A DNA stretch of 64,000 bases from Algibacter sp. (GCF_029245835.1 NZ_JAQWOO010000032.1:1-64000), one strand, 5' to 3'; positions 8,253 through 16,557 are shown, counted from the first letter of the stretch. The notes: generated from the sequence alone by a model not told the origin. Translations and numbers: made by a program.

Positions 8253-9047
8253 ATGAAAAGTATTTTAATCCTATTAATAAGTCTATTACTTTTTAGGTGT
8301 AATAAAAAGCAATCCGAAGAAGTTATAAAAGAAGAGCAAAAAGAGTTAATTGAGCCAACAAAACCAGAAGAAACTGAGTTATACGAGCCCGTACCTCCTT
8401 CAGTTAGCCCAAAAGGTCAAAATGGAGTTCCTAGTGATGCTATGGTGTTGTTTGATGGTAGTAATTTAGATGAATGGGAGATGGCTTATGGAAATGACGA
8501 AGTTACTTGGATTTTGAATGACGATGATAAAAGTATGACGGTTCATAGAACTGATGGTGTTAAAAATGCAACAATTCAAACCAAAAAAGTATTTGGTTCT
8601 GTGCAACTTCATATGGAATGGAAATCTCCAGAGGAAATAAAGGGCGATGGACAACATAGAGGGAATAGTGGCGTATTTCTTCAAGGAACATACGAAGTAC
8701 AAATTTTAGATAATAATGATAACGACACCTATGTAAATGGACAAGTAGGGGCTATTTACAAACAATCTGTTCCGTTGGCTAAAGCGTCAGTGCCAACCGG
8801 AGAATGGAATACTTACGATATTATTTACCATGCACCAGAGTTTAATGAGTTAGGTGAAAAAACAAAATCGGCAACTATAACGGTTCTTCATAATGGGGTT
8901 TTAATTCAAGATCATTTTGAAATAAAAGGGAGCACCGAATATATTGGTTGGCCAAATAATTCAGCACATGGAAAGGCGCCTATAAAACTTCAGGATCATG
9001 GTGATGCTGTAAGTTATAGAAATATTTGGGTTCGAGAGTTAGATTAA
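8253..9047 (+). CDS. DUF1080 lipoprotein (3-keto-disaccharide hydrolase type)
   Basis: This is a 264-residue protein with a short lipoprotein signal (Cys in LLFRC, about residue 16), a Glu/Pro-rich linker to about residue 58, then a DUF1080 domain: MVLFDGSNLDEWEM, MEWKSPEEIKGDGQHRGNSG, VPTGEWNTYDIIYHAPEF and the closing DHGDAVSYRNIWVREL. The HRGNSGVFLQG motif is typical of the glycoside-hydrolase-like branch of this family. It is the last gene of the plus-strand glycoside operon. Its sequence and linker differ clearly from the DUF1080 protein at 261-1049, which suggests different linkage or aglycone preferences rather than a recent duplication. Confidence 0.85.
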   Translation: MKSILILLISLLLFRCNKKQSEEVIKEEQKELIEPTKPEETELYEPVPPSVSPKGQNGVPSDAMVLFDGSNLDEWEMAYGNDEVTWILNDDDKSMTVHRTDGVKNATIQTKKVFGSVQLHMEWKSPEEIKGDGQHRGNSGVFLQGTYEVQILDNNDNDTYVNGQVGAIYKQSVPLAKASVPTGEWNTYDIIYHAPEFNELGEKTKSATITVLHNGVLIQDHFEIKGSTEYIGWPNNSAHGKAPIKLQDHGDAVSYRNIWVRELD

Positions 9048-9216
9048 AAAAAATAGAATTAATAAATACACGATTCTAATCGTACTTTTATTTATCAAAA
9101 CTTATAATTTTTAAATTTTTTAAAACAAAATATCAGAAAAAAAGAGATTTACATAATTTTTGTCAAAAACCATATCATTTTTAGGCGTTTATAAAATAAA
9201 GTCTTAGTTTTACAGC
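9048..9216 (+). other. Intergenic region before the arginine leader
   Basis: This AT-rich spacer holds no gene and no strong terminator. A TAGTTTTA at 9205-9212 resembles the -7 box (TAnnTTTG) but lacks a TTG at the right distance, so I do not call a promoter. Confidence 0.3.
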
Positions 9217-9291
9217 ATGGAAAATTTAAAAAATAAAATACGTTATGTGTTTCGCAGGTTGCCCGCAAGCAATCCCCGTCGCCGCTTTTAA
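9217..9291 (+). CDS. Arginine-rich leader peptide 1 (24 residues)
   Basis: This short ORF has ATG 9217 and TAA 9289, and lies about 225 bases before the first arg gene. It encodes 24 residues with six Arg, starting MENLKNKIR and ending RRRF. Arg codons fall singly at residue 9, as a pair at 13-14 and as a triplet at 21-23, right before the stop. A run of three Arg codons beside the stop of a mini-ORF in front of an arginine operon is the expected look of a ribosome-stalling leader. It is read as a regulatory leader by inference; no rho-independent terminator follows it. Confidence 0.6.
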   Translation: MENLKNKIRYVFRRLPASNPRRRF

Positions 9292-9372
9292 TCTTCATTT
9301 AAAGCAAAAACCAGTACGTAATTTAATTTTTTCATAGTGTCCAATTTTTTTATCATAGCAGTTCAAAATAAA

Positions 9373-9390
9373 GTTAATTCATTAATTAAC
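9373..9390. promoter_or_regulatory. Perfect inverted repeat between the arginine leaders
   Basis: GTTAATT-CATT-AATTAAC is a perfect 7-bp inverted repeat located ten bases before the start of the second Arg-rich mini-ORF. It could be an operator or a weak hairpin. No family assignment is possible. Confidence 0.3.
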
Positions 9391-9399
9391 AATAATAGT

Positions 9400-9429
9400 A
9401 TGTGCCGTATTTTTCCACGTCGCCCGTAA
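9400..9429 (+). CDS. Arginine-rich leader peptide 2 (MCRIFPRRP)
   Basis: This mini-ORF of nine residues, MCRIFPRRP, has three Arg (two adjacent near the end) and lies 86 bases before the first arg gene. Its last Arg codons, CGT CGC, precede a single CCG and the stop. Directly behind it lie complementary elements that can pair in two exclusive ways (GTTCA 9436-9440, TGAACT 9449-9454, AGTTCA 9465-9470). A ribosome paused on the Arg pair would cover the first element. The architecture suggests attenuation, but no T-tract terminator is present, so the output step is not visible. Confidence 0.55.
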   Translation: MCRIFPRRP

Positions 9430-9435
9430 GGGTGT

Positions 9436-9470
9436 GTTCAAAACTTATTGAACTAGGTGAGTCCAGTTCA
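9436..9470 (+). promoter_or_regulatory. Alternative-pairing region behind arginine leader 2
   Basis: GTTCA (9436-9440) pairs with TGAAC (9449-9453), while TGAACT (9449-9454) alternatively pairs with AGTTCA (9465-9470). The two pairings exclude each other because they share the middle element. A further AGTTCA at 9360-9365 could also compete. Confidence 0.4.
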
Positions 9471-9515
9471 GCTATCGAAAACAGAAAATAATAGACATTC
9501 AATACAAAAAAGGAA

Positions 9516-10133
9516 ATGAAGGTTGTAATAGCCGATAAATCACATATTAAATACGCAGAGGTAATCTGTGAAACTATTGCAGAGTCTGCAGCGGTAAGAG
9601 GAACCGGTATCGCTAAACGTACTCCAGAATATATTTCAACTAAAATGGAAAACGGTAATGCGGTTATTGCATTAGATGGCGATAAATTTGCAGGTTTCTG
9701 TTATATAGAAAAATGGGGTCATGGTAAGTATGTTGCTAACTCAGGATTGATTGTTCATCCCGATTATAGAGGGGTTGGGCTTGCAAAAAAAATTAAGCAT
9801 AAAGTATTTCAGCACTCCAGAAAAAAATTTCCAGATGCTAAAGTATTTAGTATAACTACAGGTTTTGCGGTTATGAAAATGAATACAGATTTGGGTTATC
9901 GACCTGTTCCCTTTTCAGAATTAACAGACGACCCTACGTTTTGGGACGGTTGCCAAACTTGTAAAAACTATGATGTTTTAACGCGTACTAACAGAAAAAT
10001 GTGTTTGTGTACAGGGATGCTTTACGATGCCAAAGCAAAAAATAATTCAGGAGCTAAAAAAATTAAGGATAAAGCGTTTAAGAGGTTAAAGCATATTAAA
10101 GAAACCATGTTTCTAAAAAAAGATAAAAAGTAG
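9516..10133 (+). CDS. GNAT family N-acyltransferase, candidate first enzyme of arginine synthesis
   Basis: This is a 205-residue GCN5-related acyltransferase. The acyl-CoA pyrophosphate loop is HPDYRGVGLAKK (about residues 81-92). Behind the core lies a four-cysteine motif (C146, C149, C163, C165; CxxC and CxC), which suggests a bound metal. It is the first structural gene after the two arginine leaders and the operon contains no recognisable argA or argJ, so it is the natural candidate for N-acylating glutamate with acetyl- or succinyl-CoA. That role is inferred from position. A short inverted repeat of family R4 follows its stop codon. Confidence 0.7.
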   Translation: MKVVIADKSHIKYAEVICETIAESAAVRGTGIAKRTPEYISTKMENGNAVIALDGDKFAGFCYIEKWGHGKYVANSGLIVHPDYRGVGLAKKIKHKVFQHSRKKFPDAKVFSITTGFAVMKMNTDLGYRPVPFSELTDDPTFWDGCQTCKNYDVLTRTNRKMCLCTGMLYDAKAKNNSGAKKIKDKAFKRLKHIKETMFLKKDKK

Positions 10134-10134
10134 A

Positions 10135-10184
10135 TTACCGCTTTTGCGGGAATAAAAAATAATTAGATTTCCACGAAGGTGGAA
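10135..10184. repeat. Two R4 short palindromes
   Basis: Two copies of a small inverted repeat family (GATTCCTGC/GCAGGAATC type) lie between the GNAT gene and argG: TACCGCTTTTGCGGGAA near 10138-10153 and TTTCCACGAAGGTGGAAA near 10168-10184. The second has produced a false GTG extension upstream of argG. Confidence 0.55.
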
Positions 10185-10200
10185 AAAAAACAACTAAAAA

Positions 10201-11375
10201 TGGAAAAATTAGTAATAGCATACAGTGGCGGTTTAGATACTTCGTATTGTGCAGTTAGTTTATCAAAAGCATATGATGTTCATGCAGTAAGTGTGAACAC
10301 GGGAGGATTTACTAAAGAAGAAATAAAACATATTGAAAGTAACGCCTATAAAATGGGTGTTTCAACGTACAAGAATATTGATGCGATCTCTACATTTTAT
10401 CAAAAAGTAGTCAAGTATTTGATATTTGGAAACGTATTAAAAAACAATACGTATCCTTTATCCGTGAGTGCAGAACGTATTATACAAGCTATTGAGATTG
10501 TTGAATATGCTAAAAGCATAGATGCAGAATATATTGCACATGGTAGTACCGGAGCAGGTAACGATCAAGTACGTTTTGATATGATTTTTCAAACATTGGC
10601 GCCAAATATTAAAATTATTACACCAATTAGAGACCAAAAATTAACGAGACAAGAAGAAATAGATTATTTAAAATCTGAAGGCATTGATATGTCTTGGGAA
10701 AAATCAAAGTATTCTATAAATAAAGGGCTTTGGGGAACAAGTGTTGGAGGTGTTGAGACTTTAAATTCTGAAAAACCATTACCAAATGAAGCGTACCCAT
10801 CACAATTAAAGCATGCCGAAGACGAAAAAGTGAAATTAACTTTTTTAGAAGGTGAATTGGTTGCCGTAAATGGTATAGAAAACGATCCGGAAATTAATAT
10901 CGAGGTTTTAAATAATCTGGCATCGCCTTATGCTATTGGTAGAGATATTCATGTGGGTGATACCATTGTTGGGATTAAAGGGCGTGTTGGTTTTGAAGCT
11001 GCGGCGGCTTTAATTACTATTAAAGCACATCATTTGTTAGAAAAGCATAACTTGACTAAATGGCAATTACAACATAAAGAATATCTGTCTAGTTTTTACG
11101 GCATGCATTTACATGAAGGACAATATTTGGATCCTGTGATGCGAAACATTGAAGCATTTTTACAAAGTAGTCAAGAGATGGTTTCTGGTGATGTTACAGT
11201 AACTTTAAAACCGTATCACTTTTCACTGGATGGCATTGTTTCAAAACATGACTTAATGAGTGCTAAGTTTGGAAGTTATGGTGAAGAAAATAAAGCTTGG
11301 ACTGCTGACGATGCTAAAGGGTTTATTAAAATTCTAGGAAATCAAAACAAAATTTACAGACAAGTAAATTCTTAA
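10201..11375 (+). CDS. argG: Argininosuccinate synthase
   Basis: Argininosuccinate synthase (391 residues) joins citrulline and aspartate with ATP. The N-terminal ATP-pyrophosphatase loop is AYSGGLDTSYC. Further landmarks are HGSTGAGNDQVRFD and the substrate-binding stretch SINKGLWGTSVGG. The start is placed at ATG 10201; an in-frame GTG at 10179 lies inside an R4 repeat and would add only Lys/Gln-rich residues. It is the second structural gene of the arg-pro operon. The following 60 bases before argC contain an R1 palindrome. Confidence 0.95.
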
Positions 11376-11385
11376 GATATGATTG

Positions 11386-11418
11386 AGGTCTGCGAGGTTT
11401 TTAAACCTTGTAGGTCTG
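11386..11418. repeat. R1 palindromic repeat (GCGAGG subtype)
   Basis: Inverted repeat with CTGCGAGGTTTTT and AAACCTTGTAGG arms between argG and argC. It opens a spurious in-frame extension upstream of the argC start. Confidence 0.7.
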
Positions 11419-11435
11419 TAAAAAGAAATGTCAAA

Positions 11436-12419
11436 ATGAAAAAAATAAAAGCAGGAATTATTGGAGGTGCTGGCTATACGGCAGGTGAATTAATTAGATT
11501 ATTAATTAATCATCCAGAAACTGAAATTGATTTTGTATTCAGTACAAGTAATGCTGGAAATAACATTAGTAAGGTGCACCAAGATTTAGTTGGGAGTTTA
11601 GACTTAAAGTTTACAGATACCGTTAACCCAAATGTTGATGTATTGTTTTTGTGTTTGGGTCATGGGAATTCGGTAAAGTTTTTATCTTCAAATACGTTTT
11701 CTGATAACACAAAAATTATTGATTTAGGAAATGATTTTAGATTGGAAGCTGATAAGGTTTTTAATGGAAAGACTTTTGTTTATGGTTTGCCTGAATTACA
11801 AAGAGAAGATATTAAGAGAGCAAAATATATTGCAAATCCAGGGTGTTTTGCTACAGCGATTCAGCTCGGGTTATTGCCTTTAGCAGATAAAGGTTTGTTG
11901 AATAATGATGTGCATATTAATGCCGTAACAGGAGCAACGGGAGCAGGAACATCGTTATCTGCAACCACCCATTATACTTGGAGAGATAATAATTTTTCGT
12001 ATTATAAACCATTTACGCATCAGCATTTAGGAGAAATTAATCAGTCGGTAAATCAGTTACAAAATGATTTTTCGTCAGAGATTATTTTTATGCCTAACCG
12101 AGGTAATTTTTCGAGAGGTATATTTGCTACGATTTATACTGATTTTGAAGGCTCTGTTGAAGAAGCAAAAGCGATGTACAAAGCGTTTTATGCCACTGCT
12201 AAATTTACGTTTGTTTCTGATGATTTTTTACATATGAAACAGGTGGTGAATACCAATAAATGTTTGGTGCATTTACATAAGCATAATGGTAAGTTGTTGA
12301 TTACGAGTGTTATTGATAATTTATTGAAAGGGGCTTCTGGTCAAGCAGTACAGAATATGAATTTAATGTTTGGTTTAGAAGAAACAAGAGGGATACAATT
12401 GAAGGCTACTTATTTTTAA
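11436..12419 (+). CDS. argC: N-acetyl-gamma-glutamyl-phosphate reductase
   Basis: This 327-residue NADP-dependent reductase converts N-acyl-glutamyl phosphate to the semialdehyde. The N-terminus has IIGGAGYTAGELIRLL (NADP fold plus the family glycine loop), and NPGCFATA contains the catalytic Cys. The start is ATG 11436; the frame stays open to 11379, but that part translates an R1 palindrome. The stop codon is followed within one base by an inverted R2 copy. In Bacteroidota the acyl group may be succinyl rather than acetyl; the sequence does not decide this. Confidence 0.93.
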   Translation: MKKIKAGIIGGAGYTAGELIRLLINHPETEIDFVFSTSNAGNNISKVHQDLVGSLDLKFTDTVNPNVDVLFLCLGHGNSVKFLSSNTFSDNTKIIDLGNDFRLEADKVFNGKTFVYGLPELQREDIKRAKYIANPGCFATAIQLGLLPLADKGLLNNDVHINAVTGATGAGTSLSATTHYTWRDNNFSYYKPFTHQHLGEINQSVNQLQNDFSSEIIFMPNRGNFSRGIFATIYTDFEGSVEEAKAMYKAFYATAKFTFVSDDFLHMKQVVNTNKCLVHLHKHNGKLLITSVIDNLLKGASGQAVQNMNLMFGLEETRGIQLKATYF

Positions 12420-12420
12420 G

Positions 12421-12599
12421 AAGCCCCACCTAACCTCCCCATAGAGGAGGAAACTATTGCGGAACGATACGTTGATGACGTTAGAACTAGGATAAGAGAT
12501 TCTTCTAACATAGAGGTAATTAAAATGTATTAGTGAAAAAAATAATAACTTAAAATAAAAGTTCTTTTTTTCTCCCCTATGGGGAGGTTAGGAGGGGCG
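12421..12599. repeat. argC-proC spacer bracketed by inverted R2 repeats
   Basis: The spacer begins with an inverted R2 copy (AAGCCCCACCTAACCTCCCC, 12421-12450), starting one base after the argC stop. It ends with a direct copy (core CTCCCCTATGGGGAG, then GTTAGGAGGGGC, about 12571-12599), eleven bases before the proC ATG. The roughly 120 bases between them hold no ORF that I trust. Confidence 0.75.
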
Positions 12600-12609
12600 C
12601 ATTATAATT

Positions 12610-13404
12610 ATGAAAATAGCCATTATAGGTACCGGAAATTTAGGAAGTTCTATTGCTAAGGGATTGATTGGAAATAAATCGTTTACATCGTTGTATTTAA
12701 GTGATATTAACACAGGAAATGTTGACCAGTTTAGTGCTGTGGATGGTGTGGTGGTTACTAATGATAATGCGTTAGCTATTGCAGCATCAGATGTTGTGAT
12801 TTTTGCGCTTCAGCCGAAGCATATTGATAAGGTTTTGGCAAATGTTGCTAATCAGATTACAAAAAAGCATGTGGTAATGTCGGTTGCTGCAGGTGTTGGG
12901 ATTGCTAGAATTGAAGGCGTTATTGGCGATGATAAAATGATTATTCGTGTAATGCCTAATACTGCAATATCTATTGGAAAATCGATGACTTGTTTAGCGT
13001 CGAATGCTAATGCCAAGTCAAAAATGGATATGGCAAAAGGGATTTTTAATCAGTTGGGAACTACGATGGTGATTCCTGAAGATCAAATTCAAGCTGCTAC
13101 CGTTATTTGCGCTAGTGGTATTGCGTTTTGGATGCGTTTAGTGCGTGCCACAACTCAAGGTGCAATTCAGTTAGGTTTTGAGTCTCATGAAGCTCATGAA
13201 TTAGCCCTACAAACGTGTTATGGTGCGGCAAGTTTATTGATAGAATCGGGAAGACATCCTGAGGAAGAAATAGACCGTGTAACCACACCAAGTGGATGTA
13301 CTATTGAAGGCTTAAATGAGATGGAACATCAAGGTTTAAGCTCTTCGCTTATTAAAGGGATTACTGCATCTTTTGAGAAAATTAATCAATTAAAGAAAAA
13401 CTAA
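12610..13404 (+). CDS. proC: Pyrroline-5-carboxylate reductase
   Basis: This is a 264-residue NAD(P)H-dependent reductase, the last step of proline synthesis. The N-terminal dinucleotide motif is IIGTGNLGSSIAKGL. MSVAAGVGIARIE and IRVMPNTAISIG are family segments, and the C-terminal helical domain has TTPSGCTIEGL. An R2 repeat whose 3' part contains AGGAGG precedes the start by about 14 bases. Its place between argC and argD shows that the two pathways, which share glutamate and PLP/semialdehyde chemistry, are expressed together. It abuts argD (one base apart). Confidence 0.95.
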   Translation: MKIAIIGTGNLGSSIAKGLIGNKSFTSLYLSDINTGNVDQFSAVDGVVVTNDNALAIAASDVVIFALQPKHIDKVLANVANQITKKHVVMSVAAGVGIARIEGVIGDDKMIIRVMPNTAISIGKSMTCLASNANAKSKMDMAKGIFNQLGTTMVIPEDQIQAATVICASGIAFWMRLVRATTQGAIQLGFESHEAHELALQTCYGAASLLIESGRHPEEEIDRVTTPSGCTIEGLNEMEHQGLSSSLIKGITASFEKINQLKKN

Positions 13405-13405
13405 T

Positions 13406-14554
13406 ATGTCATTATTTAATGTTTATCCACTTTATGATGTAACACCAGTTTCAGGAAAAGATGTTTTTGTTTACGATGAAAAAGGAACTGAATATTTAGA
13501 CCTTTATGGGGGGCATGCCGTAATTTCTATTGGACATGCGCACCCTAAATATGTAGAAGCTGTTACGAATCAGGTTTCAAAACTTGGTTTTTATTCTAAT
13601 GCCGTACAGAATCCTTTGCAGGTTGAATTGGCTGATAAAATTGAAGCGCTCTCAGGTTGCAAAGACTACGAATTGTTTTTGTGTAATTCTGGGGCAGAGG
13701 CCAATGAAAATGCTTTGAAATTAGCCTCTTTTAAAACAGGTAAATCTAGAGTTATTGCTTTTAAAAACGGATTTCATGGAAGAACTTCGGCAGCAGTAGC
13801 AGCAACTGACAATACAAATATTATTGCTCCTATAAATGCACAACAGAAAGTAACTATTCTTGAGTTGAATGATATTTTAGGTGTTAAAGCCGAATTAGAA
13901 AAGGGTGATGTTTGTGCGGTAATTGTGGAATTTATTCAAGGTGTAGGTGGTTTAGATCAGGCGCATACTGAATTTTTTGAACAGGTTGATTTGCTTTGTA
14001 AAGCCAATAACACGATGTTTATTGCAGATGAGGTTCAGTCGGGTTACGGACGGTCGGGAAAATTCTTTGCGTTTCAATATTATCGTGTTACGCCAGATAT
14101 CATTTCTATTGCAAAAGGTATGGGGAATGGTTTCCCTATTGGAGGTATTTTAATTCATCCAGATATTGAAGCCAAGTTTGGCATGCTAGGAACTACTTTT
14201 GGTGGAAATCATCTTGCTTGTGCAGCTGGTTTATCAGTTTTAAATGCGATTGAAGACCAAAGCTTAATGGATAATGTTAATACGATGTCTGCTTACTTTA
14301 TAAAATTGGCGGAATCTATTCCCCAGGTAAAAAAGATTAAAGGACGCGGATTAATGTTAGGTTTAGAATTTGATTTTGAAGTTGGCAACCTTAGAAAAAA
14401 ACTAATTTATAATCATCATATTTTTACTGGAGGTGCATCAAATAAAAAGGTATTGCGAATTTTGCCACCATTAACCGTTAGAAAAGAACATATTTCTATG
14501 TTTTTTGAAGCATTAATTGAAGCATTAGCTGAAGTTGAATTAACCGTTGAATAA
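13406..14554 (+). CDS. argD: Acetylornithine (or succinylornithine) aminotransferase
   Basis: This is a 382-residue class III PLP aminotransferase that transfers an amino group to the N-acyl-glutamate semialdehyde. Signature parts are LYGGHAVISIGHAHP, SGAEANENALKLA, FIADEVQSGYGRSGKFF and the PLP-Lys segment ISIAKGMGNGFPIGG. No signal or extra domain is present. It begins one base after proC and ends three bases before proA, so it is tightly coupled. The N-acyl specificity (acetyl or succinyl) is not visible. Confidence 0.93.
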   Translation: MSLFNVYPLYDVTPVSGKDVFVYDEKGTEYLDLYGGHAVISIGHAHPKYVEAVTNQVSKLGFYSNAVQNPLQVELADKIEALSGCKDYELFLCNSGAEANENALKLASFKTGKSRVIAFKNGFHGRTSAAVAATDNTNIIAPINAQQKVTILELNDILGVKAELEKGDVCAVIVEFIQGVGGLDQAHTEFFEQVDLLCKANNTMFIADEVQSGYGRSGKFFAFQYYRVTPDIISIAKGMGNGFPIGGILIHPDIEAKFGMLGTTFGGNHLACAAGLSVLNAIEDQSLMDNVNTMSAYFIKLAESIPQVKKIKGRGLMLGLEFDFEVGNLRKKLIYNHHIFTGGASNKKVLRILPPLTVRKEHISMFFEALIEALAEVELTVE

Positions 14555-14557
14555 ACC

Positions 14558-15751
14558 ATGAATACACTATTATCTATAGAAACAAGAAACGCGGTTTTAC
14601 TTAAAATGGCTGTGCTTTTAGAGCGAGAGCGCCATGCGATTATCGCTATTAATATGAAAGATTTAGGCGCTTACAAAGGGGATGATATCTCTATGTTTGA
14701 TCGTTTAAAAGTTGACGATGCTAAGGTAGATGAAATGATAAAATCTGTAACGCATTTAGCATCTCAAGAAGACCCAGTTGGTGTTGAGCGTTTCAGTTTT
14801 AAACATGAGAATGGTATGCAGGTTTATAATAAAACAGCATCATTTGGTACGGTTTTAATTATTTATGAATCTCGACCAGATGTTACGGTTGAAGCTGCTG
14901 GTATTGCCTTTAAATCAGGAAACAAAATTTTACTAAAAGGTGGTAAAGAATCTTTAAAATCAAATTTAAAGATTGTAGCATTATGGCACGAAGCTTTAAA
15001 CGAATTTGGTGCTTCTACTGATTGGGTTGAGTATTTACAATTCAATAGAACCGAGACCCAAGCCTTTTTAGAAAAACCAACTCAAAAAGTAGACTTAATC
15101 GTTCCTCGTGGCGGAGAACGTTTAATTGCTTTTGTAAAAGAACATGCCACCTGTCCTGTGATTATTAGTGGTCGAGGAAACAATTTTGTGTATGTGCATG
15201 AAGAAGCTGATTTGAATATCGCTTTAGATGTGATTATGAATGGGAAATCAAAAATATCAGCTTGTAATGCAGTAGATAAGGTTTTGATAGATCAAAATCT
15301 ACCTAATAAAAATGAATTTGTAAAAGCCTTAATTTCAAAATTAAAGGATTTTAAAATTGAAGTCTTAGGGGATGATGTAATTGCTGAAACTAATGCACTT
15401 GAACGTATTAAATCGGATGCTATTTGGTATGAAGAATTTTTAGATTATAAAATATTAATTGGAGAAATAGGTTCTAATCAAGATACTATTGCTATGATTA
15501 ATAAATATTCTGGAGGGCATTCATCTGTTATTGTAACATCAAATGAAGTTGAAGCTAAATTATTTATGGAAAATGTTGATACTGCTGCAGTGTACCATAA
15601 TGCATCTACGCGTTTTACAGATGGCGGACAATTAGGTTTAGGTGGCGAGTTAGCCATAAGTACAGATAAATTACACCAACGCGGTCCAATTGGTTTACAA
15701 CATTTGGTAACAAATAAATGGTATGTTCATGGAAATGGACAAATACGATAA
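14558..15751 (+). CDS. proA: Glutamate-5-semialdehyde dehydrogenase (gamma-glutamyl phosphate reductase)
   Basis: This 397-residue aldehyde-dehydrogenase-fold enzyme of proline synthesis contains VLIIYESRPDVTVEAA and LLKGGKESLKSN. The catalytic Cys is in KISACNAVDKVLID, and the C-terminal signature is AVYHNASTRFTDGG with LGLGGELAIST. Length is close to the family norm. It lies between argD and proB with gaps of only three bases on both sides, which is a translationally coupled arrangement. Confidence 0.95.
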   Translation: MNTLLSIETRNAVLLKMAVLLERERHAIIAINMKDLGAYKGDDISMFDRLKVDDAKVDEMIKSVTHLASQEDPVGVERFSFKHENGMQVYNKTASFGTVLIIYESRPDVTVEAAGIAFKSGNKILLKGGKESLKSNLKIVALWHEALNEFGASTDWVEYLQFNRTETQAFLEKPTQKVDLIVPRGGERLIAFVKEHATCPVIISGRGNNFVYVHEEADLNIALDVIMNGKSKISACNAVDKVLIDQNLPNKNEFVKALISKLKDFKIEVLGDDVIAETNALERIKSDAIWYEEFLDYKILIGEIGSNQDTIAMINKYSGGHSSVIVTSNEVEAKLFMENVDTAAVYHNASTRFTDGGQLGLGGELAISTDKLHQRGPIGLQHLVTNKWYVHGNGQIR

Positions 15752-15753
15752 AC

Positions 15754-16518
15754 ATGCAAAAGAAGAAACGCATTTTACTTAAAATAGGTTCTAATACGCT
15801 AACCAAGGAAACCGATAATATCTCTAGAGGTAAAATTGAGGACATTGCAAGTCAGATAGCAAAGCTTAAAGATACGCATGAGTTTGTTATTGTAAGTTCT
15901 GGAGCTATTGCTGTGGCTAAACAATTTGTAAAATTGGAAAGTCAACGTAAAGAACTTTTTGTAAAACAAGCATTAGCGTCTATAGGTCAACCACATCTTA
16001 TTCGAATCTATCAAGAGATTTTTAGAGAATATGGCCTACTAACATCACAATGCTTATTGTCGTATTCAGATTTTGAAAAAAAGGAAAGTAAAACCAATAT
16101 TGTAAACACCATTAATGTATTGGTTAACAATAATTACATTCCAATAATTAATGAAAATGATACCGTTGCTACAGATGAAATTAAATTTGGGGATAACGAT
16201 AAATTGGGTGCTTTAACAGCATCGCTATTAAAAGTAGATTTGTTTATAATAGCCACTAATACAAATGGTATCTATACCAAACAGTCTATTGAAAATAACA
16301 CGCCCGAAACTATTAAGGAAGTGTCAGATTTTGAGGCATTAAAACAGCAAGTCGTTAACTCAAAATCATCGCACGGTAGTGGTGGTATGCAATCGAAAAT
16401 AGAAGCCGCTTCAGTGACTAAAAAAGTAAATATAGAAACATGGATTGTAAACGGACTGGAAGATAATTTTATAGTAAACGCTATGGAAAATAAGGTGCCG
16501 TTTACTAAAATAAAATAA
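15754..16518 (+). CDS. proB: Glutamate 5-kinase, short form without PUA domain
   Basis: Glutamate 5-kinase (254 residues) opens with RILLKIGSNTLTKE and has the amino-acid kinase segments FVIVSSGAIAVAKQ, NENDTVATDEIKFGDNDKLGA and SHGSGGMQSKIEAA. It stops where many ProB proteins continue into an RNA-binding-like PUA domain, so it is the short type. ATG 15754 is used as start; the frame is open upstream to 15718 but that overlaps the end of proA. Feedback control by proline in this family acts through the kinase domain, so it can persist without PUA. Confidence 0.93.
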   Translation: MQKKKRILLKIGSNTLTKETDNISRGKIEDIASQIAKLKDTHEFVIVSSGAIAVAKQFVKLESQRKELFVKQALASIGQPHLIRIYQEIFREYGLLTSQCLLSYSDFEKKESKTNIVNTINVLVNNNYIPIINENDTVATDEIKFGDNDKLGALTASLLKVDLFIIATNTNGIYTKQSIENNTPETIKEVSDFEALKQQVVNSKSSHGSGGMQSKIEAASVTKKVNIETWIVNGLEDNFIVNAMENKVPFTKIK

Positions 16519-16548
16519 CCTGCGAGGTTTTAAAAACCTTGTAGGTTT
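16518..16548. repeat. R1 palindromic repeat (GCGAGG subtype)
   Basis: Arms CCTGCGAGGTTTT and AAAACCTTGTAGGTTT lie immediately after the proB stop, overlapping its last base. Confidence 0.7.
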
Positions 16549-16557
16549 AGAAACAAA

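Noticed and set aside
9291-9360. Possible rho-independent terminator after arginine leader 1
   Set aside because: There are T-rich stretches (about 9324-9329 and 9345-9351), but I could not find a GC-containing stem directly before them.
10179-10200. GTG start for argG
   Set aside because: It lies inside an R4 palindrome and adds only Lys/Gln-rich residues before the normal MEKLVIAYSGG start.
12421-12599. R2-bracketed spacer as a classical insertion sequence or MITE
   Set aside because: The ends are inverted, but no target-site duplication or transposase is visible and single direct copies also exist; I describe it only as an inverted repeat pair.
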